A program made the translations under genes and the position numbers. A stretch of DNA of 64,000 bases from Streptomyces sp. cf386. Lineage in GTDB: Bacteria > Actinomycetota > Actinomycetes > Streptomycetales > Streptomycetaceae. Below the pieces are notes generated by a model. That model was not told the origin of the DNA, made no database searches, and saw only the letters and a list, made by a program, of their open reading frames with translations. The DNA lies in NCBI RefSeq assembly GCF_900103585.1, contig NZ_FNHV01000002.1, forward strand, positions 654,965 to 718,964, given 5' to 3'. Shown here one piece after another: positions 18,055 through 26,911 of this stretch; the first letter of the stretch is position 1, and the number at the start of each line of letters is the position of its first letter.

Positions 18055-21000
18055 ATGAGCCTGCACGGTCTGCTCGACGCCGTAGTCAAGGACACCGCCC
18101 TCGCGGAAGCGATCACGGCCGCCGCGGACGGCAACCGCATGCACGTGGACCTGGTCGGCCCCCCGGCAGCCCGCCCGTTCGCGATCGCGGCCCTCGCCCG
18201 CGAGACCGCCCGCCCCCTCCTCGCGGTCACGGCGACGGGCCGAGAGGCCGAGGACCTGGCGGCAGCCCTGCGCTCCCTCCTCCCCTCGGAGGGCGTCGTG
18301 GAGTACCCGTCCTGGGAGACCCTCCCGCACGAGCGCCTCAGCCCCCGCAGCGACACCGTGGGCCGCCGCCTCGCCGTACTGCGCCGCCTGGCCCACCCCC
18401 GCCCCGACGACCCCGAGACGGGCCCGGTCTCCGTCGTCGTAGCCCCCGTCCGTTCGGTCCTCCAGCCGCAGGTCAAGGGCCTCGGCGACCTGGAACCGGT
18501 AGCCCTGCGGACCGGACAGACCGCCGACCTCAACGCCATCGTGGAGGCCCTCGCCGCCGCCGCGTACGCGCGCGTGGAACTCGTCGAGAAGCGCGGCGAG
18601 TTCGCCGTACGGGGCGGCATCCTCGACGTCTTCCCGCCCACCGAGGAACACCCCCTGCGCATCGAGTTCTGGGGCGACGACATCGAGGAGATCCGCTACT
18701 TCAAGGTCGCCGACCAGCGCTCCCTCGAAGTCGCCGAGCACGGCCTGTGGGCCCCGCCCTGCCGCGAACTCCTCCTCACCGACGACGTACGCGCACGCGC
18801 GCGTGCCCTCGCCGAACAGCACCCGGAACTCGGCGAACTGCTCGGCAAGATCGCCGAGGGCATCGCGGTCGAGGGCATGGAGTCCCTCGCCCCCGTCCTC
18901 GTCGACGACATGGAACTCCTCCTCGACGTCCTGCCCAAGGGCGCCATGGCCGTCGTATGCGATCCGGAACGGGTACGCACGCGTGCCGCCGATCTCGTAG
19001 CCACGTCCCAGGAGTTCCTGCAGGCGTCCTGGGCCGCCACGGCCGGGGGCGGCGAGGCGCCCATCGACGTCGGCGCGGCCTCCCTGTGGTCCATCGCGGA
19101 CGTCCGCGAGCGTGCCCGCGAACTGGACATGATGTGGTGGTCGGTGTCGCCCTTCGCGGCCGACGAGACGCTCGACGCGGACACCCTCAAACTCGGCATG
19201 CACGCGCCCGAGTCGTACCGCGGCGACACCGCGAAGGCCCTCGCCGACACCAAGGGCTGGCTCGCCGACGGCTGGCGCACGGTCTTCGTGACCGAGGCCC
19301 ACGGCCCGGCGGCCCGTACGGTCGAGGTGCTCGCCGGCGAGGGTGTGGCGGCGCGCCTGGAGGCGGACCTGGGGGAGCTCTCCCCATCCATCGTCCATGT
19401 CGCCTGCGGCTCGATCGACTACGGCTTCGTGGACCCGTTGCTCAAGCTGGCGGTCCTGACCGAGACCGACCTCTCCGGACAGAAGGCGGCCGGCAAGGAC
19501 GGCGCCCGGATGCCGGCCCGCCGCCGCAAGACCATCGACCCGCTCACCCTGGAGACGGGCGACTACATCGTCCACGAGCAGCACGGCGTCGGCCGCTACA
19601 TCGAGATGGTGCAGCGGACCGTGCAGGGCGCCACGCGCGAGTACCTCGTCGTGGAGTACGCCCCCGCCAAGCGCGGCCAGCCGGGCGACCGGCTGTACAT
19701 CCCCACCGACCAGCTGGAGCAGATCACCAAGTACGTCGGTGGCGAGGCCCCCACGCTGCACCGCCTGGGCGGCGCCGACTGGACGAAGACCAAGGCGCGG
19801 GCCAAGAAGGCGGTCAAGGAGATCGCGGCCGACCTGATCAAGCTCTACAGCGCGCGTATGGCGGCGCCCGGGCACGCCTTCGGCCCGGACACCCCCTGGC
19901 AGCGCGAGCTGGAGGACGCCTTCCCGTACGCCGAGACGCCCGACCAGCTGACGACCATCGCCGAGGTCAAGGAGGACATGGAGAAGTCGGTCCCGATGGA
20001 CCGCCTGATCTGCGGCGACGTCGGTTACGGCAAGACGGAGATCGCGGTGCGAGCCGCGTTCAAGGCGGTCCAGGACGGCAAGCAGGTGGCCGTACTGGTC
20101 CCGACGACCCTCCTGGTGCAGCAGCACTTCGGGACGTTCTCGGAGCGCTACTCGCAGTTCCCGGTGAACACGCGCGCCCTGTCCCGCTTCCAGACCGACA
20201 CGGAAGCGAAGGCGGCGCTTGAGGGCCTGAAGGACGGCTCGGTGGACATCGTGATCGGTACCCACCGTCTGTTCTCGTCGGAGACCAAGTTCAAGGACCT
20301 GGGCCTGGTCATCGTCGACGAGGAGCAGCGCTTCGGCGTCGAGCACAAGGAGCAGCTGAAGAAGCTGCGCGCGAACGTCGACGTTCTGACGATGTCCGCG
20401 ACCCCGATCCCGAGGACCCTGGAGATGGCGGTCACCGGCATCCGCGAGATGTCGACGATCACCACCCCGCCCGAGGAGCGCCACCCCGTCCTGACCTTCG
20501 TCGGCCCCTACGAGGAGAAGCAGATCGGCGCCGCGATCCGCCGCGAACTGCTGCGCGAGGGCCAGGTCTTCTACATCCACAACCGGGTCGAGTCGATCGA
20601 CCGGGCGGCGGCGCGCCTGCGCGAGATCGTCCCCGAGGCACGCATCGCTACGGCGCACGGCCAGATGTCGGAGCAGGCCCTGGAGCAGGTGGTCGTCGAC
20701 TTCTGGGAGAAGAAGTTCGACGTCCTGGTGTCCACGACGATCGTCGAGTCCGGCATCGACATCTCCAACGCCAACACCCTGATCGTGGAGCGCGGCGACA
20801 ACTTCGGCCTGTCCCAGCTGCACCAGCTGCGCGGCCGGGTGGGCCGAGGCAGGGAGCGCGGCTACGCCTACTTCCTCTACCCGCCGGAGAAGCCCCTGAC
20901 GGAGACGGCCCACGAGCGGCTGGCGACCATCGCCCAGCACACGGAGATGGGCGCGGGCATGTACGTGGCGATGAAGGACCTGGAGATCCGAGGCGCGGGC

Positions 21001-21585
21001 AACCTGCTCGGCGGCGAGCAGTCCGGCCACATCGCGGGCGTCGGCTTCGACCTGTACGTCCGTATGGTCGGCGAGGCGGTCGCGGACTACCGGGCGTCCC
21101 TGGAAGGCGGGGTGGAGGAGGAGCCGCCGCTGGAGGTCAAGATCGAGCTCCCGGTCGACGCCCACGTCCCGCACGACTACGCCCCGGGCGAGCGACTCCG
21201 CCTCCAGGCCTACCGCTCCATCGCCTCCGCCAACACGGAGGAGGACGTCAAGGCCGTACGAGAGGAACTCACCGACCGCTACGGCAAGTTGCCGGAGCCG
21301 GTCGAGAACCTCCTCCTGGTAGCGGGCCTGCGCATGCTGGCACGCGCGTGTGGAGTCGGCGAGATCGTCCTGCAGGGCAACAACATCCGCTTCGCGCCGG
21401 TGGAGTTGCGCGAGTCGCAGGAGCTCCGGGTCAAGCGGCTCTACCCGGGCTCCGTCATCAAGCCGGCCGTGCACCAGGTGCTGGTGCCGCGCCCGAAGAC
21501 CGCGAAGGTGGGCGGGAAGCCGCTTGTCGGGCGGGAGTTGCTGGGCTGGGTCGGTGAGTTCCTGGCGTCGATCCTGGGTTCGTGA
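18055..21585 (+). CDS. mfd: Transcription-repair coupling factor Mfd
   Basis: 1176 residues, the usual length. It removes RNA polymerase stalled at DNA lesions and recruits UvrA for nucleotide excision repair. Domains in order: UvrB-like module (residues ~1-350); CarD-like RNA polymerase-interaction domain (ETGDYIVHEQHGVGRYIEM, ~500-570); SF2 translocase with Walker A GDVGYGKTE (~654), IVDEEQRFGVEHKEQLK and MSATPIPRTLEM; helicase domain 2 with LVSTTIVESGIDISNANTLI and LHQLRGRVGRGRERGYAYFLY; C-terminal TRCF domain. The ATG follows GAAAG. It stands alone, converging on the SgcJ-like gene. Confidence 0.97.
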   Translation: MSLHGLLDAVVKDTALAEAITAAADGNRMHVDLVGPPAARPFAIAALARETARPLLAVTATGREAEDLAAALRSLLPSEGVVEYPSWETLPHERLSPRSDTVGRRLAVLRRLAHPRPDDPETGPVSVVVAPVRSVLQPQVKGLGDLEPVALRTGQTADLNAIVEALAAAAYARVELVEKRGEFAVRGGILDVFPPTEEHPLRIEFWGDDIEEIRYFKVADQRSLEVAEHGLWAPPCRELLLTDDVRARARALAEQHPELGELLGKIAEGIAVEGMESLAPVLVDDMELLLDVLPKGAMAVVCDPERVRTRAADLVATSQEFLQASWAATAGGGEAPIDVGAASLWSIADVRERARELDMMWWSVSPFAADETLDADTLKLGMHAPESYRGDTAKALADTKGWLADGWRTVFVTEAHGPAARTVEVLAGEGVAARLEADLGELSPSIVHVACGSIDYGFVDPLLKLAVLTETDLSGQKAAGKDGARMPARRRKTIDPLTLETGDYIVHEQHGVGRYIEMVQRTVQGATREYLVVEYAPAKRGQPGDRLYIPTDQLEQITKYVGGEAPTLHRLGGADWTKTKARAKKAVKEIAADLIKLYSARMAAPGHAFGPDTPWQRELEDAFPYAETPDQLTTIAEVKEDMEKSVPMDRLICGDVGYGKTEIAVRAAFKAVQDGKQVAVLVPTTLLVQQHFGTFSERYSQFPVNTRALSRFQTDTEAKAALEGLKDGSVDIVIGTHRLFSSETKFKDLGLVIVDEEQRFGVEHKEQLKKLRANVDVLTMSATPIPRTLEMAVTGIREMSTITTPPEERHPVLTFVGPYEEKQIGAAIRRELLREGQVFYIHNRVESIDRAAARLREIVPEARIATAHGQMSEQALEQVVVDFWEKKFDVLVSTTIVESGIDISNANTLIVERGDNFGLSQLHQLRGRVGRGRERGYAYFLYPPEKPLTETAHERLATIAQHTEMGAGMYVAMKDLEIRGAGNLLGGEQSGHIAGVGFDLYVRMVGEAVADYRASLEGGVEEEPPLEVKIELPVDAHVPHDYAPGERLRLQAYRSIASANTEEDVKAVREELTDRYGKLPEPVENLLLVAGLRMLARACGVGEIVLQGNNIRFAPVELRESQELRVKRLYPGSVIKPAVHQVLVPRPKTAKVGGKPLVGRELLGWVGEFLASILGS

Positions 21586-21628
21586 TCCGGACCGGGGTGC
21601 GGGACGCGGCTGTTGGGCCTGTCGCCGA

Positions 21629-22075
21629 CTAGTCGACCCGCACCTCGGTGTTCTGGCAGGCGTGCAGCAGCCACCTGCCGTCGTCCTGCCTGGTCATGAC
21701 GTAGAGCGGGGCGCCCTCCGTGTCGCCTTCTGCTGAGTGGTAGACCTGCCGGACCTTGACGGCCGCCACGTCGGGGCGCAGGAACTGCGTGTGCGCCACC
21801 TCGTAGGTGACCTCGCCGTCGAAGGTCGCCGTGGGCAGCACGGCGCGGGTGAACTCGGCGATCGCGTCGAGGCCCAGGAGGACCTTGCCGTGAGCGGTCG
21901 TCCACAGGGCGTCGGGGTGGAAGAGGGCGAGGAAGCCGTCGGGGTCCTTGGCGCGCTGGGTGCGTTCGACGGTGGCGACGACCCTTGCGATGGCGGTGAG
22001 GTCTGCGGTTTCGGTGGACTTGGCGGCTGCGGCTGCGGCTTCGGTGGACTCGGTGTCCGTGGTTTGGGTGGTCAT
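21629..22075 (-). CDS. SgcJ/EcaC-family NTF2-like protein
   Basis: 148 residues. An Ala/Thr-rich start is followed by one NTF2-like (SnoaL-fold) domain: IARVVATVERTQRAKDPDGFLALFHPDALWTTAHGKVLLGLDAIAEFTRAVLP and DDGRWLLHACQNTEVRVD. The conserved layout fits the SgcJ/EcaC family, some members of which are involved in natural-product biosynthesis and many of which are orphans. ATG at 22075 is preferred to an in-frame GTG at 22084; neither has a strong ribosome-binding site. It lies 72 bp downstream of the TetR gene in the same direction, so that regulator may control it. Confidence 0.8.
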   Translation of the reverse strand: MTTQTTDTESTEAAAAAAKSTETADLTAIARVVATVERTQRAKDPDGFLALFHPDALWTTAHGKVLLGLDAIAEFTRAVLPTATFDGEVTYEVAHTQFLRPDVAAVKVRQVYHSAEGDTEGAPLYVMTRQDDGRWLLHACQNTEVRVD

Positions 22076-22147
22076 GGCGACCACTCTGGGACCTCAAGCG
22101 GACTTGAGGTCAAGGGTGTTTCCTCGGGCCTCGGCCTCGGGCCTCGT

Positions 22148-22771
22148 TCAGGCCTCACCCCGGAACAGCATCGCCGCCAGCGTCCGGAACACCTCCTCGG
22201 GGTCCCTGTCGCCGACCGGGCCGTCGAGGTTGTGGCTGAGGAGCAGCGTGGCGAAGCCGTGGGCCAGGGACCAGGCGGCGACGCCGGCCAGGCGGGTGTC
22301 GATGCCGAGGCTCTCGGGCCGTACGGCGGAGACGGCGCCGCGTAGTGCGTCGCCGGCGAGGGCTCGGGCGGTGGTCAGTTCGAGGTCGTCGGCGCGCAGC
22401 AGCTCAGGTGTGAACATCACCTGGAAGTGCGCGGGGTGCTCGCGTGCGAAGCGGACGTAGCGGACTCCCGCGTCCTTCAGGTCGGCGGCCTCGGTGAGTG
22501 CGCCCGCGAGCAGCCCGAACCCCTCGGCGGCGATCGCCGTGAGCAGTCCGGTGCGGTCCTTGAAGTGATGGGCCGGCGCCGCGTGCGAGACGCCGGCGCG
22601 GCGGGCGAGGTCGCGCAGGCTGAGTGCGGAGGGGCCGTCGGAGGCGATGACGTCCAGCGCCGTGCCGAGGATGGCGCGACGCAGGTCGCCGTGGTGGTAG
22701 GGGCGGCCGGGGGGTGACGGCGGGGCGGTGGACGGCTCCTGCTGCGGGGGCGGCTGATGTGCGGAGGTCAT
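22148..22771 (-). CDS. TetR/AcrR family transcriptional regulator (WHG-type C-terminus)
   Basis: 207 residues. The N-terminal helix-turn-helix is HHGDLRRAILGTALDVIASDGPSALSLRDLARRAGVSHAAPAHHFKDRTGLLTAIAAEGF, standard TetR. The C-terminal ligand domain includes YVRFAREHPAHFQVMF, typical of the WHG subgroup. ATG at 22771 was chosen; GTG at 22789 is possible. The gene is divergent from the SCO6745-family gene (118 bp gap) and upstream of the SgcJ-like gene, its likely targets. Ligand unknown. Confidence 0.9.
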   Translation of the reverse strand: MTSAHQPPPQQEPSTAPPSPPGRPYHHGDLRRAILGTALDVIASDGPSALSLRDLARRAGVSHAAPAHHFKDRTGLLTAIAAEGFGLLAGALTEAADLKDAGVRYVRFAREHPAHFQVMFTPELLRADDLELTTARALAGDALRGAVSAVRPESLGIDTRLAGVAAWSLAHGFATLLLSHNLDGPVGDRDPEEVFRTLAAMLFRGEA

Positions 22772-22888
22772 GAGCAGCAGCGTACGCACAATCTAGGCAT
22801 TGACAAGTTCGGGTGATGTCCGGCAATCTTGTCGGTGTCAAGTTGTGGGGCTCGGGGATCCCGCGACATCGAACTGGGGAGTCGCGTC

Positions 22889-23770
22889 ATGGCGAAGCAC
22901 GAGGGCGGCCTGGAATCGGGCCGCGTCCGTCAGCTCTGGCACCTGCTGGAGCCGTTGCACGCGGTGCTGTACTACGCGCCGGAGGTCTTCGAGGAGGCCG
23001 AAGCGCTCGGCTACGCCACGGAGGAGCGCTGGTCGAGCTACTTCCCGTACCGGGCCGCGCCGTTGGGTGCGGTCGGTGCGGAACAGGTCACGTCCGCCTT
23101 CTACAGCTTCAGCCCTCGCATGGTCGCCGAACATGTCGACCCCGCGTGGAAGATCGCGAGCCCCGACGTCCTGCTGCAGGCACGGGTGCGAGGGATGGAC
23201 CGGGCCTACCGCACGATATTCGGCGACCGTACGGAGAGTCCCGAACTGGCGGAAGCCGCAGCCCTGGCCCGCCGCGCCGCCGAGGCGACCGACACCGCGG
23301 GCCGACCGCTCGCCGCGGCCAACGCCGCCCTGGACTGGCCGGACGCGCCCCACCTCCAGCTCTGGCACGCGGCGACACTCCTGCGCGAACACCGCGGCGA
23401 CGGTCACATAGCGGCCCTGCTGGTGGCCGGCCTCGATCCCGTCGAGTCGCTGGTGTCCTTCGCCGCGATAGGCGCCGCATCCGCCGAACGGTTCGAAAGC
23501 CGAGGCTGGAGCCCCGAGGAATGGGCAGCCGCCCACGCCCGCCTGGCCGCCCGAGGCCTGGTCGATGCCGACGGTACGGCCACGGACGAGGGCCGCGCCC
23601 TGCGCCGCACGGTCGAGGAACACACCGACCGACTCGCCGCCGCGCCTTGGCAGGCCCTGACGATCGAGGAGATCGACCGCCTCGTGGAACGGCTCGGCGA
23701 GTTCTGGGTGGCGGTGCTGTCCTCCGGTCTGTTGCCTTCGGAGACGACGTTGGGGATCGGGAAGGTCTGA
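22889..23770 (+). CDS. SCO6745-family protein
   Basis: 293 residues. Motifs LWHLLEPLHAVLYYAPEVFEEAEALGY near the N-terminus, a central APHLQLWHAATLLREHRGDGHIAALLVAGLDPVES, and a winged-helix-like C-terminus (SPEEWAAAHARLAARGLVDADGTATDEGRALRRTVEEHTDRLAAAPW) match the actinobacterial SCO6745 family. The C-terminal segment reads like a MarR-type wing, so it may be a regulator fused to a sensor domain, but the function is not established. GGGGAG lies ten bases before the ATG. It is divergent from a TetR gene, a typical regulator-target arrangement. Confidence 0.8.
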   Translation: MAKHEGGLESGRVRQLWHLLEPLHAVLYYAPEVFEEAEALGYATEERWSSYFPYRAAPLGAVGAEQVTSAFYSFSPRMVAEHVDPAWKIASPDVLLQARVRGMDRAYRTIFGDRTESPELAEAAALARRAAEATDTAGRPLAAANAALDWPDAPHLQLWHAATLLREHRGDGHIAALLVAGLDPVESLVSFAAIGAASAERFESRGWSPEEWAAAHARLAARGLVDADGTATDEGRALRRTVEEHTDRLAAAPWQALTIEEIDRLVERLGEFWVAVLSSGLLPSETTLGIGKV

Positions 23771-24093
23771 GGCGCCGACGATGAGGCCGGTGCCCGAGAG
23801 GCCGGAGCTGGAGAGATTGCGGCCCCCGTCGTGTCCGGTGCGTAGCGGTGCTTGGTCCGCGCACAGCGGCGCCTGGCCGCGCTGCGTCCGGAACGGATCA
23901 GCGTGAAGCCGCCCGCGGGAGGTGGGTCTCCGCGGACGGCCTCTGTTCTCAAGGTGGTTCAGTGAAAGCGTGCCCGTGAGGCGGGCGCCGGCGGAGGCGT
24001 TGAGGGCGCGCCCTCGTAGATTCCCTCGCGGTTGTTCCCTCGCGCCGGCCACCTGGCCCTGCCGGGCTTGTGGTCCTCCGTGGGGCTCCGGTC
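23771..24093. other. Gene-free region, nothing recognised
   Basis: 323 bp between the SCO6745-family gene and the convergent small antitoxin-like gene. Frames here are shadows without ribosome-binding sites. No clear terminator hairpin, RNA gene or repeat is visible. Confidence 0.5.
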
Positions 24094-24279
24094 TTACGGC
24101 TGCTCGGGCGGCCTGTCGCGGTCCATGCCGAGTTCGCGCTCCATCCGCTGCTGCGCGTCGTCGACCTGGCTCTCGTACTTGTTGCCCGTCTTCTCGTTGA
24201 CCTTCCGCTCCGCGGTGTCGGACACGTTCGTGGCCTTTTCCTGCGCATGGCGGTTCTTGAACCTGTCGAAGATGCCCAT
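24094..24279 (-). CDS. Small MT0933-like antitoxin-family protein
   Basis: 61 residues, highly charged and helical: MGIFDRFKNRHAQEKATNVSDTAERKVNEKTGNKYESQVDDAQQRM. The MG-hydrophobic-FD start and the KVNEKTGNKYESQVDDAQ core match the MT0933-type antitoxin family of actinobacteria. AAGGAG lies seven bases before this ATG, which decides it over an upstream in-frame codon at 24309. No toxin gene is adjacent, so a toxin-antitoxin role is doubtful; a stress- or envelope-associated small protein is an alternative. Confidence 0.75.
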   Translation of the reverse strand: MGIFDRFKNRHAQEKATNVSDTAERKVNEKTGNKYESQVDDAQQRMERELGMDRDRPPEQP

Positions 24280-24493
24280 CCAGAGCTCCTTCCGGAGGTG
24301 ATTCACCATCGACGATACGCCCGGGTTGCGAAGTATGCGCGGTTGGCCTCCTGGTGACCTGAAGGTTCGGTCCGGCCTCCGGTCTGGACCTCTTGAATGC
24401 CGCCGTGCGCCGGGTCGCTACCGTGTTCGCGACGGCGTACCAGGGAAAACCGCCTGTGCGGGGCGGAACGGGTAACAAGGGGAGGGGCGCATC

Positions 24494-25264
24494 GTGATGC
24501 GTCTGAGGGGTGGGGCGGCGAGCGCCGCGGCGATGCTCGGCATGGTGCTGGTACTTGCGGGGTGCGAGAACGTCGACCTACCCGTGGACAGCGAGCCCTC
24601 CGGGTCCGTCCCCGCCACGGGTTCCGGCCGCGCCACCAGCCCGCTGGACAACCCCGACGGCACGAAACCGGGGCTCGCGCCCCTCACGTCCGACACCGAC
24701 CGGTCGGAGGCACGGGCCCTCATCGAGAAGGTGGCGACGAAGGGCCGCGGCCCCAAGACGGGTTACGACCGGGACGAGTTCGGCTACGCCTGGATGGACT
24801 CGGCCCCGGGCGGTATCCCGTTCGCCCGCAACGGCTGCGACACCCGCAACGACCTCCTCAAGCGCGACGGCGAGGACGTCCGCTACCGCTCCGGCTCGGA
24901 CTGTGTCGTCAGCTCCATGACACTGCACGACCCGTACACCGGCCGGACGATCGACTGGGCCAAGTCCCGTGCGACGACCGTACAGATCGACCACGTCATG
25001 CCGCTGTCGTACGACTGGCAGATGGGCGCCTCCCGCTGGCCCAAGGGCAAGCGCCAGGACATCGCCAACGACCCCCTCAACCTCATACCGGTCGACGGCC
25101 CGACCAACGGCTCCAAGGGCGACTCCGGCCCCGCGTCCTGGCTGCCTCCGAACAAGGGGATCCGCTGCTCGTACGCGGTGCGCTTCGCCCAGGTGTCGCT
25201 GAAGTACGAACTGCCGGTGACGGCCGCGGACAAGGAGACGATGCTGCGCCAGTGCGGGGGGTGA
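24494..25264 (+). CDS. Secreted HNH endonuclease-family lipoprotein (DUF1524-like)
   Basis: 256 residues. A lipoprotein signal (AAMLGMVLVLAGC) anchors it outside the membrane. The C-terminal ~180 residues resemble the GmrSD/DUF1524 HNH nuclease fold: TGYDRDEFGYAWMDS, then the catalytic IDHVMPLSYDWQMGASRWPKGKRQDIANDPLNLIPVDGPTNGSKGDSGPASWLPPN, with His-Asn-Asn spacing of a beta-beta-alpha metal site, and Cys pairs (NGCDTRND, SDCVVS, IRCSY, RQCGG) suited to an extracytoplasmic protein. GGAGG precedes GTG. A nutritional or competitive extracellular nuclease is the likely role. Confidence 0.85.
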   Translation: MMRLRGGAASAAAMLGMVLVLAGCENVDLPVDSEPSGSVPATGSGRATSPLDNPDGTKPGLAPLTSDTDRSEARALIEKVATKGRGPKTGYDRDEFGYAWMDSAPGGIPFARNGCDTRNDLLKRDGEDVRYRSGSDCVVSSMTLHDPYTGRTIDWAKSRATTVQIDHVMPLSYDWQMGASRWPKGKRQDIANDPLNLIPVDGPTNGSKGDSGPASWLPPNKGIRCSYAVRFAQVSLKYELPVTAADKETMLRQCGG

Positions 25265-25330
25265 CCCGGCACGCGACCGTGCTCCGAGGGGCGGGTCGAA
25301 AAACGCCTTTCCGGCTAAGTCGCCCGCGCC

Positions 25331-25343
25331 TACGGTGACGCCC
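25331..25343 (+). promoter_or_regulatory. -10 box of a probable leaderless promoter (GNAT-like gene)
   Basis: TACGGT (25331-25336) ends seven bases before the ATG and there is no Shine-Dalgarno sequence, the geometry of leaderless transcripts in Streptomyces. The -35 is weak. Confidence 0.5.
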
Positions 25344-26087
25344 ATGGAACCGAAGGTATGGAGCCTCGCCGAACGCCCCGAGATGCTTGACCGGGTCGTC
25401 GACATGGCGCACACATGGCCGGAGTTCGTGGTCCAGGACCTCGTGGGCAACGCCCACTACGGCCGGATCGCCCGCGAACTCCCGGAGTACGTGCTGTTCG
25501 CCGAGGACGAGCGGGGCGAGGTCGTCGCCCATGCCCACAGCGTGCCGTTCGCCCTCGCCGCCGAGGGCCGGGGCAAGCTGCCCGTCCGCGGCTGGGACGA
25601 GGTGCTGGTGTGGGCCTTCGCGGACCTGCGCCGCGGCACGCGGCCCGACACGGTCAGCGCCGTCTCCGTCGTCGTCGCCCCGCACGCCCAGGGCAACGGA
25701 CTGTCCGCCCGCATGCTCTCCGCGATGCGCGACAACGCCCGGGCCCACGGCTTCGGCGAGGTCGTCGCCCCGGTCCGCCCCAGCGCCAAGCACCTCGAAC
25801 CGCACAGCCCCATCGAGGAGTACGCCCACCGGGTACGCCCCGACGGCCTGCTCCACGACCCGTGGCTGCGCGTCCACGCCCGTGCCGGCGCCACCATCGA
25901 CTCCATCGCCCCGGCCTCCATGACCGTCACCGGCTCCCTGGAGCAGTGGCGCGGCTGGACCGGCCTGCCCTTCGACACCGCCGGCGAGATCGAGGTCCCC
26001 GGCGCGCTGGTGCCGGTGCGGTGCGAGCCGGAGCGGGACTACGCGGTGTACGTCGAGCCCAACGTGTGGATGCGGCACCCGCTGTGA
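25344..26087 (+). CDS. GNAT-superfamily acetyltransferase-like protein
   Basis: 247 residues. An N-terminal helical part (ERPEMLDRVVDMAHTWPEFVVQDLVGNAHYGRIARELPEYVLFAED) leads into strands and an acetyl-CoA-loop-like segment, VVVAPHAQGNGLSARMLSAMRDNARAHGFGEVVAPVRPSAK. The C-terminal third (residues ~165-247) has no motif I know. The overall layout matches larger GNAT-like actinobacterial proteins; the acceptor is unknown. Start at ATG 25344, with a -10 box directly upstream suggesting a leaderless mRNA. Confidence 0.7.
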   Translation: MEPKVWSLAERPEMLDRVVDMAHTWPEFVVQDLVGNAHYGRIARELPEYVLFAEDERGEVVAHAHSVPFALAAEGRGKLPVRGWDEVLVWAFADLRRGTRPDTVSAVSVVVAPHAQGNGLSARMLSAMRDNARAHGFGEVVAPVRPSAKHLEPHSPIEEYAHRVRPDGLLHDPWLRVHARAGATIDSIAPASMTVTGSLEQWRGWTGLPFDTAGEIEVPGALVPVRCEPERDYAVYVEPNVWMRHPL

Positions 26088-26297
26088 GGCGGCACGGAAC
26101 CCGAGCCTCCGCCTCACCTGCACCGTCGTACCGAGTGATCAGCACGACAACGGTTCGGTACAACCAGTGACCGTATGTCGGTGTCGACCTATACGCTCGA
26201 AGCGACAATCGCCCAACCGAGGTTGTCCCGCACCGGGTGTCCCGCACCGGGCAGGGCGGCGGACCTCGTACGTCCACTTCAGGCATCAGGAGCAGCC

Positions 26298-26909
26298 ATG
26301 CAAGGCCACGGCTACACGCAGCCGGTGAAGCAGCCGCCGCCGACCGGGTGGCTGGTCTTCCTGCGCGTGTGCTTCGTCGTGATCTCGGTGCTGAGCTTCG
26401 GCCTGCTGATGTGGACGATGATGCTCCGCCTGGCCATCGTGACCCGCAAGGCGCTCGACTGGGGCCTGTTCGTGGCGTCGATCGTGGTGGAGATCCTCAG
26501 CCTGTACCTGCTGGGTTCCGAGCCCGGCGACGAAATCCACACCGTGGGCGGCTGGACGGGCCTCTTCCTCCTCCTGGGCGGCATGGTCCTCTCGATCTCG
26601 TACTACCTCTCCGCGGACATACGCCACTTTCAGCAGCTCCGCTTCTCCGGCTACCCCGCGCAGCAGCCCCCGGTCGCCCCGGCCTACGGCTATCCGCAGC
26701 CGCAGTCGCCGTACACGTCGACGACCGTGCCGCAGTCGCCCCCGATACCCCGCGACGCCGCCCCCCACAGCCCCGTACCGCCGCCCCCGGCCCCGCAGCG
26801 CCCCGCGCCCGCGCGCATCGATCAAGTGCGCGCCGAGCTCGACGAGCTCAGTGACTATCTGCGCCGGCACGACGCCCGGCCGGACGGCAACCACGAGGGC
26901 GGAAGGTGA
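26298..26909 (+). CDS. Membrane protein with Pro-rich tail, partner of the kinase
   Basis: 203 residues. Three hydrophobic helices (WLVFLRVCFVVISVLSFGLLMW; GLFVASIVVEILSLYLLG; GWTGLFLLLGGMVLSISYYLSA) are followed by a Pro/Gln/Tyr-rich tail and a C-terminal amphipathic helix (RIDQVRAELDELSDYLRRHD). CAGGAG six bases before the ATG at 26298 decides the start. It directly precedes a Ser/Thr kinase gene (2-bp gap), so it may be a membrane anchor or substrate of that kinase; this is inference. Confidence 0.75.
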   Translation: MQGHGYTQPVKQPPPTGWLVFLRVCFVVISVLSFGLLMWTMMLRLAIVTRKALDWGLFVASIVVEILSLYLLGSEPGDEIHTVGGWTGLFLLLGGMVLSISYYLSADIRHFQQLRFSGYPAQQPPVAPAYGYPQPQSPYTSTTVPQSPPIPRDAAPHSPVPPPPAPQRPAPARIDQVRAELDELSDYLRRHDARPDGNHEGGR

Positions 26910-26911
26910 CC

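Noticed and set aside
17944..21474. 1176-residue open frame antisense to mfd
   Set aside because: Mirror frame of a long GC-biased gene; the protein lacks any family motif, whereas the plus strand encodes a complete Mfd.
24094..24279. A toxin-antitoxin module
   Set aside because: Only the antitoxin-family protein is present; neighbouring genes are an SCO6745-family protein and a secreted nuclease with a signal peptide, not a cognate toxin.
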